Shown here in pieces: positions 6,793 to 15,302 of a stretch of 64,000 nucleotides of DNA. The stretch's first letter is position 1. Each line of letters begins with the position of its first letter. A program made the translations under genes and the position numbers. The notes beneath the pieces were generated by a model that saw only the letters and a program-made list of their open reading frames with translations, was not told the origin of the DNA and searched no databases. Where the stretch lies: NCBI GenBank assembly GCA_963658085.1, contig CAVKOU010000006.1, forward strand, positions 37,208-101,207, in the 5' to 3' direction. This DNA is from CAKRJP01 sp963658085 (GTDB lineage Bacteria; Bacillota; Clostridia; Lachnospirales; Lachnospiraceae).

Positions 6793-8676
6793 ATGAAGCG
6801 AAATGTAGTAGCAAAATTTCTGGTGCTTAGTATTACAGCATCCATGTTGCTTGGAAGTACCCCTGTATTTGCTGAAGCGCTAGAGGCAACCAATGATCAG
6901 ACCCAGGTTACTCAAGAAGTGGTGACTGAAGAGAAAAGTGAGACTGGAGAAGAAAGTACGATTGGGGAAGAAAGTACGACCGAAGAAGAAAGTAAGAATG
7001 AGGAATCTCTTGCCCAAGCTTCTGAGCAGAAGACAACTGTAAGTTACAGAACCCATGTGCAGACTTATGGCTGGCAGGATTATGTAAGTAACGGAGCCAT
7101 GTCTGGCACCGAAGGAGAGGCTAAGCGCCTGGAAGGTATTAATATTAAATTGGAAAATCAGGAATACAGTGGAAGTATCCGATATAAGACCCATGTACAA
7201 ACTTATGGCTGGCAGGATTATGTAAGTGATGATGCTATGTCTGGTACCGAAGGGGAGGCCAAGCGCCTGGAGGCTATTCAGATCGAACTTACCGGTGAGA
7301 TGGCAGAGCACTATGATATTTATTATCGAGTACATTCCCAAACCTATGGCTGGCTTGGATGGGCAAAGAATGGTGAGAAGGCAGGTACTTCAAATTATGC
7401 AAAAAGACTGGAAGGCATCGAAATCGTCTTGGTAGAAAAAGGTGCAGAGGCACCGGGAACTACAGAGGAAGCGTACAAGCATCCTTGGATCGGATATAAT
7501 ACCCATGTCCAGACCTATGGTTGGCAGGGATACAAGTTTGATGGAGAAACTGCAGGAACCAGTGGCGAATCAAAAAGGTTAGAGGGCATTCAGTTAAAGC
7601 TTGTTGATCAGCCTTATGAGGGAAGCCTTCAATATAGAACTCACGTGCAGACCTACGGCTGGCAGGATTGGACTACAGATGGAGAAACCTCCGGAACTAC
7701 AGGAGAGGCAAAGAGATTAGAAGCAATCCAGATCGAACTTACCGGTGAGATGGCAGAGCATTTTGATGTTTATTATCGCGTGCATTCTCAGACTTATGGC
7801 TGGCTTGGATGGGCAAAAAATGGAGAGCCGGCGGGAACGGAAGGATATGCGAAGAGATTAGAAGCCATCGAAGTCTTGCTGATAGAAAAAGGCAATGAAA
7901 CCCCTGTCAGTGCGGAAGAAGAAGTTGCACAGGCACAAGCGGTCGTAGATCAGGCAAAGGAAGAGTATGATGCAGCGGCTGCCACCTCTGAAGAGGCAAG
8001 CGCTAAGATCAGTGACGGAAGCTATGCATTCTTTGAATCTATGGGATCTACAGCAGCCCTTAACGCTCTCAATAATTGTAAATATGCAGAGTATAATAAA
8101 AAAGGTGATACAAAGGATGCTACTTCTCTGGAAAATATGAGGCTGGCTATAGAGTATCTCGATGAATATTTGCAGATTAGAGAGCAGGAAGGATGTACCA
8201 CAGAAGTTAAAGTTTCCGATAGCTTAATGGCAAAGGCTCAGGCAGATGTTAATGCTTCGATTCCTCTTGATTATAATCATCCGCAACAGTTTGCTTTGGG
8301 TGAAAATCTTGCCTGGGGATATCGAGATCCTTTCCAGGGATGGTATTCAGAAAAAACGATGTGCGAAAACATGGGATTAGATCCTAAGACAGCCGATGGT
8401 GCAGGACATTACCAGAATATTATTAACGATAATTATACAGTAACCGGATTTGCTGTAAATCAAAACGGTGTGTTTGGTGTGGCACATGGGCAAGTATTTT
8501 CTTTTGGAAATGAAGACGGCGATACCCTTTATACTGTTTCAGAATACAAAAACCGTTTTATGACCTACTATGATCCGTTGAATAATGCTGTGGAAGCGAC
8601 AAATGCAAAGAAAGCAGCTTTAGATGAGGCGCAGGCAGCTCTTGATAATGTAGCTAGATGCTATATCAAAAAATAA
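6793..8676 (+). CDS. secreted ChW-repeat protein with C-terminal CAP (SCP/PR1) domain
   Basis: A 627-residue surface protein. A signal peptide (MKRNVVAKFLVLSI, cleavage likely after VFA, about residue 28) precedes a Glu/Thr/Ser-rich spacer, then six ChW (clostridial hydrophobic, conserved Trp) repeats between about 80 and 372, each with H(V/S)QTYGW and AKRLE(G/A)I. A coiled linker follows and then a CAP domain (about 440-590) with GENLAWGY, GHYQNI and TVTGFAV. ChW repeats bind or display proteins on clostridial surfaces; CAP domains are extracellular and of mostly unknown activity. The start at 6793 follows GAGGAGG; the ATG at 6769 sits in the leader hairpin. It is monocistronic. Confidence 0.88.
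   Translation: MKRNVVAKFLVLSITASMLLGSTPVFAEALEATNDQTQVTQEVVTEEKSETGEESTIGEESTTEEESKNEESLAQASEQKTTVSYRTHVQTYGWQDYVSNGAMSGTEGEAKRLEGINIKLENQEYSGSIRYKTHVQTYGWQDYVSDDAMSGTEGEAKRLEAIQIELTGEMAEHYDIYYRVHSQTYGWLGWAKNGEKAGTSNYAKRLEGIEIVLVEKGAEAPGTTEEAYKHPWIGYNTHVQTYGWQGYKFDGETAGTSGESKRLEGIQLKLVDQPYEGSLQYRTHVQTYGWQDWTTDGETSGTTGEAKRLEAIQIELTGEMAEHFDVYYRVHSQTYGWLGWAKNGEPAGTEGYAKRLEAIEVLLIEKGNETPVSAEEEVAQAQAVVDQAKEEYDAAAATSEEASAKISDGSYAFFESMGSTAALNALNNCKYAEYNKKGDTKDATSLENMRLAIEYLDEYLQIREQEGCTTEVKVSDSLMAKAQADVNASIPLDYNHPQQFALGENLAWGYRDPFQGWYSEKTMCENMGLDPKTADGAGHYQNIINDNYTVTGFAVNQNGVFGVAHGQVFSFGNEDGDTLYTVSEYKNRFMTYYDPLNNAVEATNAKKAALDEAQAALDNVARCYIKK
7036..7890 (+). repeat. six ChW repeats arranged as a duplicated three-repeat block
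   Basis: Repeats 1-3 (from about 7036) and 4-6 (from about 7490) run in the same order: two HVQTYGWQ-type repeats, then one HSQTYGWLGWAKNG-type. The third and sixth are preceded by the same LTGEMAEH segment with near-identical DNA, showing a block duplication. Confidence 0.85.
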
Positions 8677-8696
8677 AGAAAAATAAGTGAAATTGC

Positions 8697-8727
8697 AAAA
8701 CCCATGGTCCTTAAGATCATGGGTTTT
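8697..8727 (+). terminator. terminator of the ChW/CAP gene
   Basis: AAAACCCATGGTC (8697-8709) pairs with GATCATGGGTTTT (8715-8727) with one G-T wobble. The T-run is short. A TATAAT at 8732-8737 just after it may be the -10 of the hydrogenase gene. Confidence 0.7.
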
Positions 8728-8786
8728 ATGTTATAATATGATTATTAATTTTTAGGTAATGTTTTTTGGAAAAGGAGAGGAAAATT

Positions 8787-10244
8787 ATGGTAACAAATGA
8801 CGCGGCAATCTTGCGCATAAAACATGAAGTGCTGTACGAAGTAGCGAAACTAGCCTGGAATGGAGAACTTGATGAGGAGCACAAGGCTCAACTCCCGTAC
8901 ATCATGATTCCGGGACCTCAGGCCCGGTTCCGCTGTTGTATTTATAAAGAGCGGGAGATCATCAGTCAGCGTATACGTTTGGCAGAGGGGAAATGTCCTA
9001 CCAGTGGAAAGCCTACAAACAATGTGGTTCAGGTCATCGGCGCAGCCTGTCAGGAGTGTCCGATTGCATCCTATACCGTAACCGATAACTGTCGTAAATG
9101 TATGGGAAAGGCCTGTCAGAACTCATGTAAGTTTGGTGCCATCAGTATGGGGGATAAACGTGCCCGCATTGATCCGAATAAGTGTAAAGAGTGCGGAAAA
9201 TGTGCAAATGCCTGTCCATACAATGCTATTGCACATTTGGAACGCCCCTGTAAGAAGGCCTGTCCGGCGGGGGCCATTACCTACGATGAGTATGGCGTAT
9301 GCGAGATCGATGAGAGCAAGTGCATTCAGTGCGGGGCCTGCATCCATAGCTGTCCATTTGGTGCAGTGGGATCAAGGACCTTTATGGTAGATGTCATCAA
9401 CAAGATTAATGAAGGTAAGAAGGTCGTAGCCATGGTAGCTCCGGCGGCAGAAGGTCAGTTTGGCGCAGATATTACTATGGCAAGCTGGAAGAGTGCATTA
9501 AAGAAGATTGGATTTGCAGATATGATTGAGGTAGCCTTAGGAGGCGATATGACTGCTGCCGCAGAGGCAGCTGAATGGGCAGAGGCATACAAAGAGGGGA
9601 AGAAGATGACCACTTCTTGTTGTCCGGCCTTTGTCAATATGATCAAACAACATTTTCCGCAGCTTTTGGAGAATATGTCCACCACTGTTTCGCCTATGTG
9701 TGCGATTTCGAGAATGCTGAAAGAAAAAGATCCGGAGACGGTTACTGTATTTATCGGACCTTGTATCGCAAAAAAGAGCGAGACCCTGGATTCTACGATT
9801 CAGGATAATGCAGATTATGCTTTGACCTTTGGTGAGATTCGTGCCATGATGCGTGCAAAATCCATAGAGCTTCAGCCAGAAGAGAATACTTATCAGGATG
9901 GATCTGTATTTGGAAAACGTTTCGCAAATTCCGGTGGTGTAACGGCGGCAGTTGTGGAATGCTTCAAGGAGATGAACGAAGATATTACTCCGAATGTAAT
10001 GAAGTGTAATGGCGCAGCCGAGTGTAAGAAGGCACTGCTCTTAATGAAGGCCGGAAAACTTCCGGCAGACTTTGTAGAGGGTATGATCTGTGTAGGTGGC
10101 TGTGTGGGAGGACCAAGTAAGCACGCCACAGAGATGGAATCCAAGAAGTCCAGAGACCTGCTGCTTGGCCAGGCAGATACCCGTGAGGTACATGCAAATA
10201 TTAAAAACCTGGGAGTAGATCAGGTTGCAATGCATAGACACTAA
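8787..10244 (+). CDS. monomeric [FeFe]-hydrogenase, group-B type
   Basis: A 485-residue cytoplasmic iron-sulfur enzyme that interconverts H2 with protons and electrons, usually with ferredoxin. The N-terminal half has many Cys: a CQECP cluster region, then 4Fe-4S motifs CKECGKCANACP and CIQCGACIHSCP plus an extra CRKCMGKACQNSC set. The H-cluster motifs are L1 TSCCPAF (about residue 275), L2 IGPCIAKKSE (about 323) and L3 EGMICVGGCVGGPS (about 430). The Ala after TSCCP points to group B rather than bifurcating group A (TSCCPGW). The start at 8787 follows AAAGGAGAGG; an in-frame TTG at 8766 overlaps that site. It is a single gene ended by a strong hairpin, with no maturases nearby. Confidence 0.9.
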   Translation: MVTNDAAILRIKHEVLYEVAKLAWNGELDEEHKAQLPYIMIPGPQARFRCCIYKEREIISQRIRLAEGKCPTSGKPTNNVVQVIGAACQECPIASYTVTDNCRKCMGKACQNSCKFGAISMGDKRARIDPNKCKECGKCANACPYNAIAHLERPCKKACPAGAITYDEYGVCEIDESKCIQCGACIHSCPFGAVGSRTFMVDVINKINEGKKVVAMVAPAAEGQFGADITMASWKSALKKIGFADMIEVALGGDMTAAAEAAEWAEAYKEGKKMTTSCCPAFVNMIKQHFPQLLENMSTTVSPMCAISRMLKEKDPETVTVFIGPCIAKKSETLDSTIQDNADYALTFGEIRAMMRAKSIELQPEENTYQDGSVFGKRFANSGGVTAAVVECFKEMNEDITPNVMKCNGAAECKKALLLMKAGKLPADFVEGMICVGGCVGGPSKHATEMESKKSRDLLLGQADTREVHANIKNLGVDQVAMHRH

Positions 10245-10248
10245 GATG

Positions 10249-10298
10249 AAAAAAGGATCTTTTATCGCTTATAAGCAATCGGTAAAAGATCCTTTTTT
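10249..10298 (+). terminator. terminator of the hydrogenase gene
   Basis: AAAAAAGGATCTTTTATCG pairs with CGGTAAAAGATCCTTTTTT at 10280-10298, giving a long stem with T6. Confidence 0.92.
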
Positions 10299-10323
10299 AA
10301 AATAAAAGATCTGAAATATTCTC

Positions 10324-10351
10324 TTGACAACTTGCCCCTTCGTGATATACT
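10324..10351 (+). promoter_or_regulatory. promoter of the zinc/cadmium-type regulon
   Basis: TTGACA (10324-10329), a 16-base spacer and TATACT (10346-10351) preceded by TGA (extended -10). This is the strongest promoter in the region. Confidence 0.8.
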
Positions 10352-10360
10352 AAAAACAAA

Positions 10361-10382
10361 CATATGAATAATTGTTCATATG
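10361..10382. promoter_or_regulatory. ArsR/SmtB-type palindromic operator
   Basis: CATATGAA (10361-10368) and TTCATATG (10375-10382) surround an AATT centre, closely matching the known SmtB/CadC/CzrA operators (ATATGAACA-type half sites). It starts 10 bases after the -10 box and so covers the expected +1. The matching regulator gene is the last of the same cluster (12646). Confidence 0.8.
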
Positions 10383-10440
10383 AACGAAAATGATAAAATA
10401 TTAATTGGCATTTGCCTACGAAAAGAAAGGAATGGATACT

Positions 10441-10659
10441 ATGAAAAAGACTTACAAGATTGAGGTTGACTGCGCAAACTGTGCAAATAAAATGGAAGAA
10501 GCAGCAAAGAAGACCCAGGGAGTGAAGGATGCCGGTGTTAACTTTATGACCTTGAAGATGAGTGTTGAATTTGAAGAGGGAGCAGATCCGAAGGAAGTTA
10601 TGCCGAGAGTATTAGACAATTGTAAGATCGTGGAGGATGATTGTGAGATCTTCTTCTAA
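10441..10659 (+). CDS. heavy-metal-associated (HMA) CxxC protein
   Basis: A 72-residue soluble metallochaperone-like protein with the ferredoxin-like HMA fold and metal site VDCANCANK (Cys11, Cys14). The Asp before the first Cys and the acidic C-terminus (IVEDDCEIFF) resemble the HMA domains of Zn/Cd/Pb pumps more than the copper CopZ type (usually GMTCxxC). The ATPase that follows lacks its own N-terminal HMA domain, so this gene looks like that domain as a separate protein. ATG 10441 has AAAGGA 9 bases upstream; earlier in-frame starts overlap the site. It is first in the operon. Confidence 0.88.
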   Translation: MKKTYKIEVDCANCANKMEEAAKKTQGVKDAGVNFMTLKMSVEFEEGADPKEVMPRVLDNCKIVEDDCEIFF

Positions 10660-10674
10660 TCGAGAGATTACTGT

Positions 10675-10708
10675 AAGAGGACGTCGCTTCATGGTGACGG
10701 CCTCTTTT
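10675..10708 (+). terminator. intercistronic hairpin between HMA gene and P1B-ATPase
   Basis: AAGAGGACGTC (10675-10685) pairs with GACGGCCTCTT (10696-10706) with one mismatch, followed by a short T-run. It probably gives partial termination, so the small HMA protein is made in excess of the pump. Confidence 0.6.
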
Positions 10709-10745
10709 GTCTAATTTGGAAAATCCTAGAAGGGAAGTTGTGAGG

Positions 10746-12623
10746 ATGAATAAAAAGCAAAAGAAGGTATTAAAGCGAATTATGATTGCCATTGTTCTAA
10801 TGGTAATCATCAAACTTTTGCCGGTAAATGGAATGATAGAATTTATTTTATTCATGATACCGTATCTGGTGATTGGCTATGATATTTTGAAAAAAGCAGG
10901 CAAGGGAATTTTGAATCGTCAGGTATTTGATGAGAATTTTCTTATGGCCGTAGCCACCGTGGGAGCCATTGCTCTTGGGGAGTATACAGAAGGCGTTGCG
11001 GTTATGCTCTTTTATCAAATCGGGGAGCTGTTTCAAAGCTATGCTGTGGGAAAGAGCAGACGCAATATCAGTGAATTGATGGACATTCGCCCGGATTATG
11101 CCAACATAGAAACCGAAGATGGAGGCCTAGAACAGGTGGATCCTGATGACGTGGAGATAGGTTCTACTATCGTTGTACAGCCTGGAGAGAAGATCCCGAT
11201 TGATGGTATCATTTTAGAGGGAAATACTACCCTGAATACCAGTGCCTTGACAGGAGAGAGCGTTCCTAGAGAAGCCGCAGTGGGAGATGAAGTGATCAGC
11301 GGTTGTATCAATATGACCGGTGTATTAAAAATTCAGACGACAAAGGAGTTTGGGGAATCCACCGTTTCAAAGATTTTGGAGATGGTGGAGAATGCCAGTT
11401 CCAGAAAATCAGAACCAGAGAACTTTATTTCTAAATTTGCAAGATATTATACTCCGGCAGTTTGTTATGGAGCCGTAGTTTTGGCTGTAATCCCACCCCT
11501 TGTGCGAATGTTGTTTATGGGACTTTCTTCGGAATGGGGAGATTGGATTGCGAGAGCCTTGACGTTCCTGGTTATCAGTTGTCCTTGCGCTCTTGTTATC
11601 AGTATTCCTCTTAGTTTCTTTGCAGGAATCGGAGGAGCCAGCAATGCGGGAGTTTTGGTAAAGGGATCTAACTACCTGGAAAGCCTGTCTCAGACAAAGT
11701 GCATCGTATTTGACAAGACAGGGACTATGACGCAGGGGGTCTTCGAGGTAGTAGGTATGCATCACATTTCCATGCCGGAAGAGAAGCTTTTGGAGTATGC
11801 TGCTTATGCGGAAAGCTATTCGAATCATCCTATCAGTAAAAGCCTGAAAAAAGCTTATGGAAAAGAAATTGATAACAACCGAGTATCCCAGGTGGAGGAA
11901 ATCAGCGGCAATGGAGTGATGGCTACTGTAGATTCTCACAGGGTAGCTGCAGGAAATGACAAGCTTATGGACCACATCCGGGTGCCATATAAAGAATGTC
12001 ATGATGTGGGAACTATCATTCACGTGGCCGTGGATGGTGTCTATGCCGGTCATATTGTAATCGCAGATAAGATGAAACCTCATGCAAAAGAGGCTATTAC
12101 AGAACTGAAGAAAAATGGTGTAAAAAAGACAGTCATGCTTACTGGTGACGTGGACCGGGTCGCAAAGAAGGTTGCAAAAGACCTGGGAATCGATGTTGTT
12201 TACAGCGAATTGCTTCCGGGAGATAAGGTGGCAAAGGTAGAAGAGCTTCTGGAAGAATACAAGGGAAGCAAAAAAGAAAAGGTTGCCTTTGTTGGGGATG
12301 GAATCAACGATGCACCGGTACTATCAAGAGCAGATATCGGAATTGCCATGGGAGCCTTTGGCTCCGATGCGGCTATTGAAGCGGCGGATATTGTTCTTAT
12401 GGATGATGACCCGTTAAAAATAAGCAAGGCTATAAAAATTTCCAGAAAATGTCTTCGCATTGTTTATGAAAATATTTATTTTGCCATCGGTATCAAAGTT
12501 ATTTGTCTGATTTTAGGAGCCCTTGGAATCGCAAACATGTGGGTGGCAATATTTGCAGATGTTGGAGTGATGGTATTAGCAGTGCTAAATGCCATTCGGG
12601 CATTAAATGTAAAGAATTTATAA
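10746..12623 (+). CDS. P1B-type metal-exporting ATPase (Zn/Cd/Pb type)
   Basis: A 625-residue membrane pump that exports divalent soft metal with ATP hydrolysis. In order: membrane helices near the N-terminus, actuator loop TGES in NTSALTGESVPR, the intramembrane CPC metal motif (ISCPCALV, about residue 279), phosphorylation site DKTGT (about 322), the P1B-specific His-Pro (SNHPIS), and the hinge GDGINDAPVL. It has no N-terminal HMA domain, which is instead supplied by the preceding gene. ATG 10746 has AGGGAAG 8 bases upstream. The CPC plus ArsR context favours Zn/Cd/Pb (ZntA/CadA) over copper. The ArsR gene follows by 22 bases. Confidence 0.92.
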   Translation: MNKKQKKVLKRIMIAIVLMVIIKLLPVNGMIEFILFMIPYLVIGYDILKKAGKGILNRQVFDENFLMAVATVGAIALGEYTEGVAVMLFYQIGELFQSYAVGKSRRNISELMDIRPDYANIETEDGGLEQVDPDDVEIGSTIVVQPGEKIPIDGIILEGNTTLNTSALTGESVPREAAVGDEVISGCINMTGVLKIQTTKEFGESTVSKILEMVENASSRKSEPENFISKFARYYTPAVCYGAVVLAVIPPLVRMLFMGLSSEWGDWIARALTFLVISCPCALVISIPLSFFAGIGGASNAGVLVKGSNYLESLSQTKCIVFDKTGTMTQGVFEVVGMHHISMPEEKLLEYAAYAESYSNHPISKSLKKAYGKEIDNNRVSQVEEISGNGVMATVDSHRVAAGNDKLMDHIRVPYKECHDVGTIIHVAVDGVYAGHIVIADKMKPHAKEAITELKKNGVKKTVMLTGDVDRVAKKVAKDLGIDVVYSELLPGDKVAKVEELLEEYKGSKKEKVAFVGDGINDAPVLSRADIGIAMGAFGSDAAIEAADIVLMDDDPLKISKAIKISRKCLRIVYENIYFAIGIKVICLILGALGIANMWVAIFADVGVMVLAVLNAIRALNVKNL

Positions 12624-12645
12624 GCTTGTAAGAAAAGGAGTTTAT

Positions 12646-13017
12646 ATGACGAAAGACAATTGTATGGAAATGGAATGTTGCGAATCAAAAGAAATCCACC
12701 AGGATCTCCTGAAAATCGTGGGAGAGAACATGCCTAAGGAGGAAGAACTTTACGATCTGGCAGAACTCTTTAAAGTTTTTGGTGATTCTACAAGGATTCG
12801 AATTTTATTTGTTTTATTTGAGGCGGAAGTTTGCGTTTGTGATCTTGCGGAGACTTTGCATATGACTCAGTCTGCCGTGTCTCATCAGCTGCGGATCCTG
12901 AAGCAAAATAAGTTAGTGAAAAGCCGAAGAGAGGGGAAATCTATATTTTACTCTCTGGCAGATGATCATGTTCGAAGAATCATTGATCAGGGAAGAGAAC
13001 ATATCGAAGAGGATTAA
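12646..13017 (+). CDS. ArsR/SmtB-family metal-sensing repressor with alpha3N and alpha5 sites
   Basis: A 123-residue winged-helix repressor. The DNA-binding helix is TQSAVSHQLRILKQNKLV. Metal ligands visible: N-terminal Cys6, Cys11 and Cys12 with Cys63/Cys65 in VCVCDLA make a CadC-like alpha3N (Cd/Pb/Zn) site; C-terminal Asp106, His108, His119 and Glu122 have exactly the D-x-H-x10-H-x2-E spacing of the SmtB/CzrA alpha5 zinc site. Having both is as in CadC. Metal binding would release the operator at 10361-10382. It is the last gene of the operon, so it is autoregulated. Confidence 0.93.
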   Translation: MTKDNCMEMECCESKEIHQDLLKIVGENMPKEEELYDLAELFKVFGDSTRIRILFVLFEAEVCVCDLAETLHMTQSAVSHQLRILKQNKLVKSRREGKSIFYSLADDHVRRIIDQGREHIEED

Positions 13018-13021
13018 ATAT

Positions 13022-13052
13022 GCAGCCATCTTGCTTCTTTGCAGGATGGCTG
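13022..13052 (+). terminator. weak terminator-like hairpin after arsR
   Basis: CAGCCATC pairs with GATGGCTG, followed by an A/T-rich but not T-only run. Confidence 0.45.
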
Positions 13053-13121
13053 AAATTATATAATTCGGAGAGATACATTCCAGGCATTTTGAAAGAAAAG
13101 ATGGAAAATTACGGACAATAA

Positions 13122-13230
13122 TGTTATAGTATAACAAGGTGAGCGATTGCTCGTGACTTAAGAAAGTCAGGATAAATCGAAGAAGAGGATGTTCCCAATT
13201 GTCGGCGAAGACAAGAAGACGTCCTCTTTT
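13122..13230 (+). promoter_or_regulatory. structured leader with terminator upstream of asnB
   Basis: An extended -10 (TGT-TATAGT, 13122-13130) begins a short leader with two tight hairpins (GAGC-gatt-GCTC near 13141 and GACTT-aaga-AAGTC near 13156). It then has a terminator: AAGAGGATGT (13183-13192) with ACGTCCTCTT (13219-13228), followed by T. asnB starts 42 bases later. The layout fits an attenuator or riboswitch controlling asparagine synthesis. It lacks the T-box core sequence, and I recognise no known riboswitch. Confidence 0.5.
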
Positions 13231-13272
13231 ACGCATTTTTACTAGTCATAAATAATATTAAGGGAGAAAATT

Positions 13273-15147
13273 ATGTGTGGAATATGTGGATTTGTAGGTG
13301 ACAAATACTCAAAAGAAGAAAAAGAGGTCATCCTAAAAAATATGATGACAGCGATGCATCATCGGGGGCCGGACTCAGAGGGTGTATTTGCCACAGATGA
13401 GGCAGGACTTGGATTTGTAAGACTTAGTATCATTGACTTAGCAGATGGTGCTCAGCCAATGTACAATGAGGATAAGAACCTGGCCCTGGTATTTAATGGG
13501 GAGATTTATAACTATAGAAGTTTAAAGAATGACCTTTTGGACAAAGGCCATACATTTGTAAATAAATCAGATTCAGAGACCTTACTTCACGGTTATGAAA
13601 GCTATGGCAAAGATCTTGTGAACAAGCTTCGCGGAATGTTTGGATTTGCTATTTGGAATCAGGCTGAGAAGTCTTTATTTGCAGCAAGAGATTTCTTTGG
13701 AATCAAGCCATTTTATTACACCATCGTAGACGGCAATTTTGTATTTGCATCAGAGATCAAATGTCTCTTAGAATTCCCTGGATTCAAGAGAGAAGTGAAT
13801 GAAGCAGCTTTGGAAGAGTACCTATCCTTCCAGTATTCTGCTTTGGAGGAGACTCTCTTTAAGGGAGTATATCGTCTACTTCCGGGACATTATCTTACCT
13901 ATAAGGATGGAAAGCTTGATATTACCAAGTATTTTGATCCAATGCTTACCCCGAAGAACATGGGTAGTGATGAGCAGATCGTAGATCGTATTGAGCGTGT
14001 GATGAAGGATTCTGTAGAACATCATATGATCGCAGACGTAGAGGTTGGAGCATTCTTATCCGGTGGTGTGGATTCTAGTTATATTGCAGCAGAATTTTCC
14101 GGAAATAAGGCATTTACCGTAGGTTTCCTGGATGAAAAGAACCATTACAGTGAGATCAGTTATGCGAAAGATCTGGCTAAAGAGCTTGGTCTGGAGCATC
14201 ATACAAAGATCATTGGCAAGGAAGAATACTGGAATGCCATTCCGAAGATTATGTGGCACTTAGACGAGCCTAGTGGAGATGCATCGGCCATTGCCTTGTA
14301 TTTTGTAGCTCAGGAGGCGGCAAAGTATGTGAAGGTTGTTACCTCAGGCGAGGGTTCTGATGAGCTCTTTGGAGGATATACCATTTACCACGAGCCGATG
14401 TCATTAAAGTATTATACCTGGCTTCCTAAGGGACTTCGTAAGGGAATTGGTAAGTTTGCGCAGAAGCTTCCGGATGTAAAGGGAAAGAGTTTCCTCATTC
14501 GTGGTTCTAAGGATGTAGAGGAGCGTTTCATTGGAAATGCCAATATCTTCAGTAACAGAGAGCGTAAAAAACTTATGAAGCATAGAACTTCAGCACCTTC
14601 TACAGAGAAGCTGGTACAGCCAATCTACCAGAGAGCTGAGAAGTTAGATGACATGAATAAGATGCAATATATTGATCTTAATTGCTGGCTTCCGGGAGAT
14701 ATCCTTCAGAAGGCGGATCGTATGAGTATGGCTCACAGTTTGGAGCTTCGTGTTCCATTCCTTGATAAAGAAGTATTTAAGCTTGCAAAATGTCTTCCTA
14801 CAGGAGCTAAGATCCGTGGAAATCAGACAAAATATTTGTTCCGTAAGGCTTCCGAGCGTGTGCTTCCAGAGGTGACTGCAGAGCGTAAGAAACTTGGATT
14901 CCCAGTTCCGATTCGTGTATGGATCAAGGAAGACCCATGGTATGGAGAAATCATGGATCTGTTCACGGGAGAGGCAGCAGAGAAGTTCTTTAATACGAAG
15001 GTGCTTGTGGATCTTTTAGAGGAGCACAAGGCAGACAAAAAGGACAACAGCAGAAAAATCTGGACGGTATTCTCATTCCTTACATGGTACAAGGTATTTT
15101 TTGAGGATGGATTAAAGAATAAGACAGAAGATGAAAAGACTGCATAA
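13273..15147 (+). CDS. asnB: asparagine synthase (glutamine-hydrolysing)
   Basis: A 624-residue cytoplasmic enzyme that makes Asn from Asp, Gln and ATP. It begins MCGICGF, so Cys2 becomes the N-terminal nucleophile of the glutaminase domain (HHRGPDS, FNGEIYNY). The synthetase domain follows, with the PP-loop SGGVDSSY (near residue 264), GEGSDELFGGY, and the C-terminal LKLGFPVPIRVW-type segment. The length fits AsnB. It is preceded by a terminator-bearing leader and ended by a hairpin, making a single-gene unit. Confidence 0.95.
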   Translation: MCGICGFVGDKYSKEEKEVILKNMMTAMHHRGPDSEGVFATDEAGLGFVRLSIIDLADGAQPMYNEDKNLALVFNGEIYNYRSLKNDLLDKGHTFVNKSDSETLLHGYESYGKDLVNKLRGMFGFAIWNQAEKSLFAARDFFGIKPFYYTIVDGNFVFASEIKCLLEFPGFKREVNEAALEEYLSFQYSALEETLFKGVYRLLPGHYLTYKDGKLDITKYFDPMLTPKNMGSDEQIVDRIERVMKDSVEHHMIADVEVGAFLSGGVDSSYIAAEFSGNKAFTVGFLDEKNHYSEISYAKDLAKELGLEHHTKIIGKEEYWNAIPKIMWHLDEPSGDASAIALYFVAQEAAKYVKVVTSGEGSDELFGGYTIYHEPMSLKYYTWLPKGLRKGIGKFAQKLPDVKGKSFLIRGSKDVEERFIGNANIFSNRERKKLMKHRTSAPSTEKLVQPIYQRAEKLDDMNKMQYIDLNCWLPGDILQKADRMSMAHSLELRVPFLDKEVFKLAKCLPTGAKIRGNQTKYLFRKASERVLPEVTAERKKLGFPVPIRVWIKEDPWYGEIMDLFTGEAAEKFFNTKVLVDLLEEHKADKKDNSRKIWTVFSFLTWYKVFFEDGLKNKTEDEKTA

Positions 15148-15160
15148 ATAAAATTTAGAA

Positions 15161-15196
15161 ACAAATATAAGAGTATATACAAATATAAGAGTATAT
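15161..15196 (+). repeat. tandem duplication, 2 x 18 bp, after asnB
   Basis: ACAAATATAAGAGTATAT occurs twice head to tail (15161-15178, 15179-15196), 13 bases after the asnB stop. It lies between stop and terminator. Confidence 0.9.
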
Positions 15197-15211
15197 ATAA
15201 GAATAAACAGA

Positions 15212-15280
15212 AGAGCGCTATGAGTTGAACTTCGAGCTGAAAAGCCTGGAATCAAATCATAGGGCTCTTTTTTGTTTTTT
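15212..15280 (+). terminator. terminator of asnB
   Basis: AGAGCGCTATGA (15212-15223) pairs with TCATAGGGCTCT (15257-15268) with one mismatch, then a long T-rich run. Confidence 0.8.
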
Positions 15281-15302
15281 TATATGTGCATAACAGAAAA
15301 CT

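Noticed and set aside
13122..13230. T-box riboswitch before asnB
   Set aside because: The conserved T-box core and a specifier stem are missing, unlike the clear T-box before tyrS.
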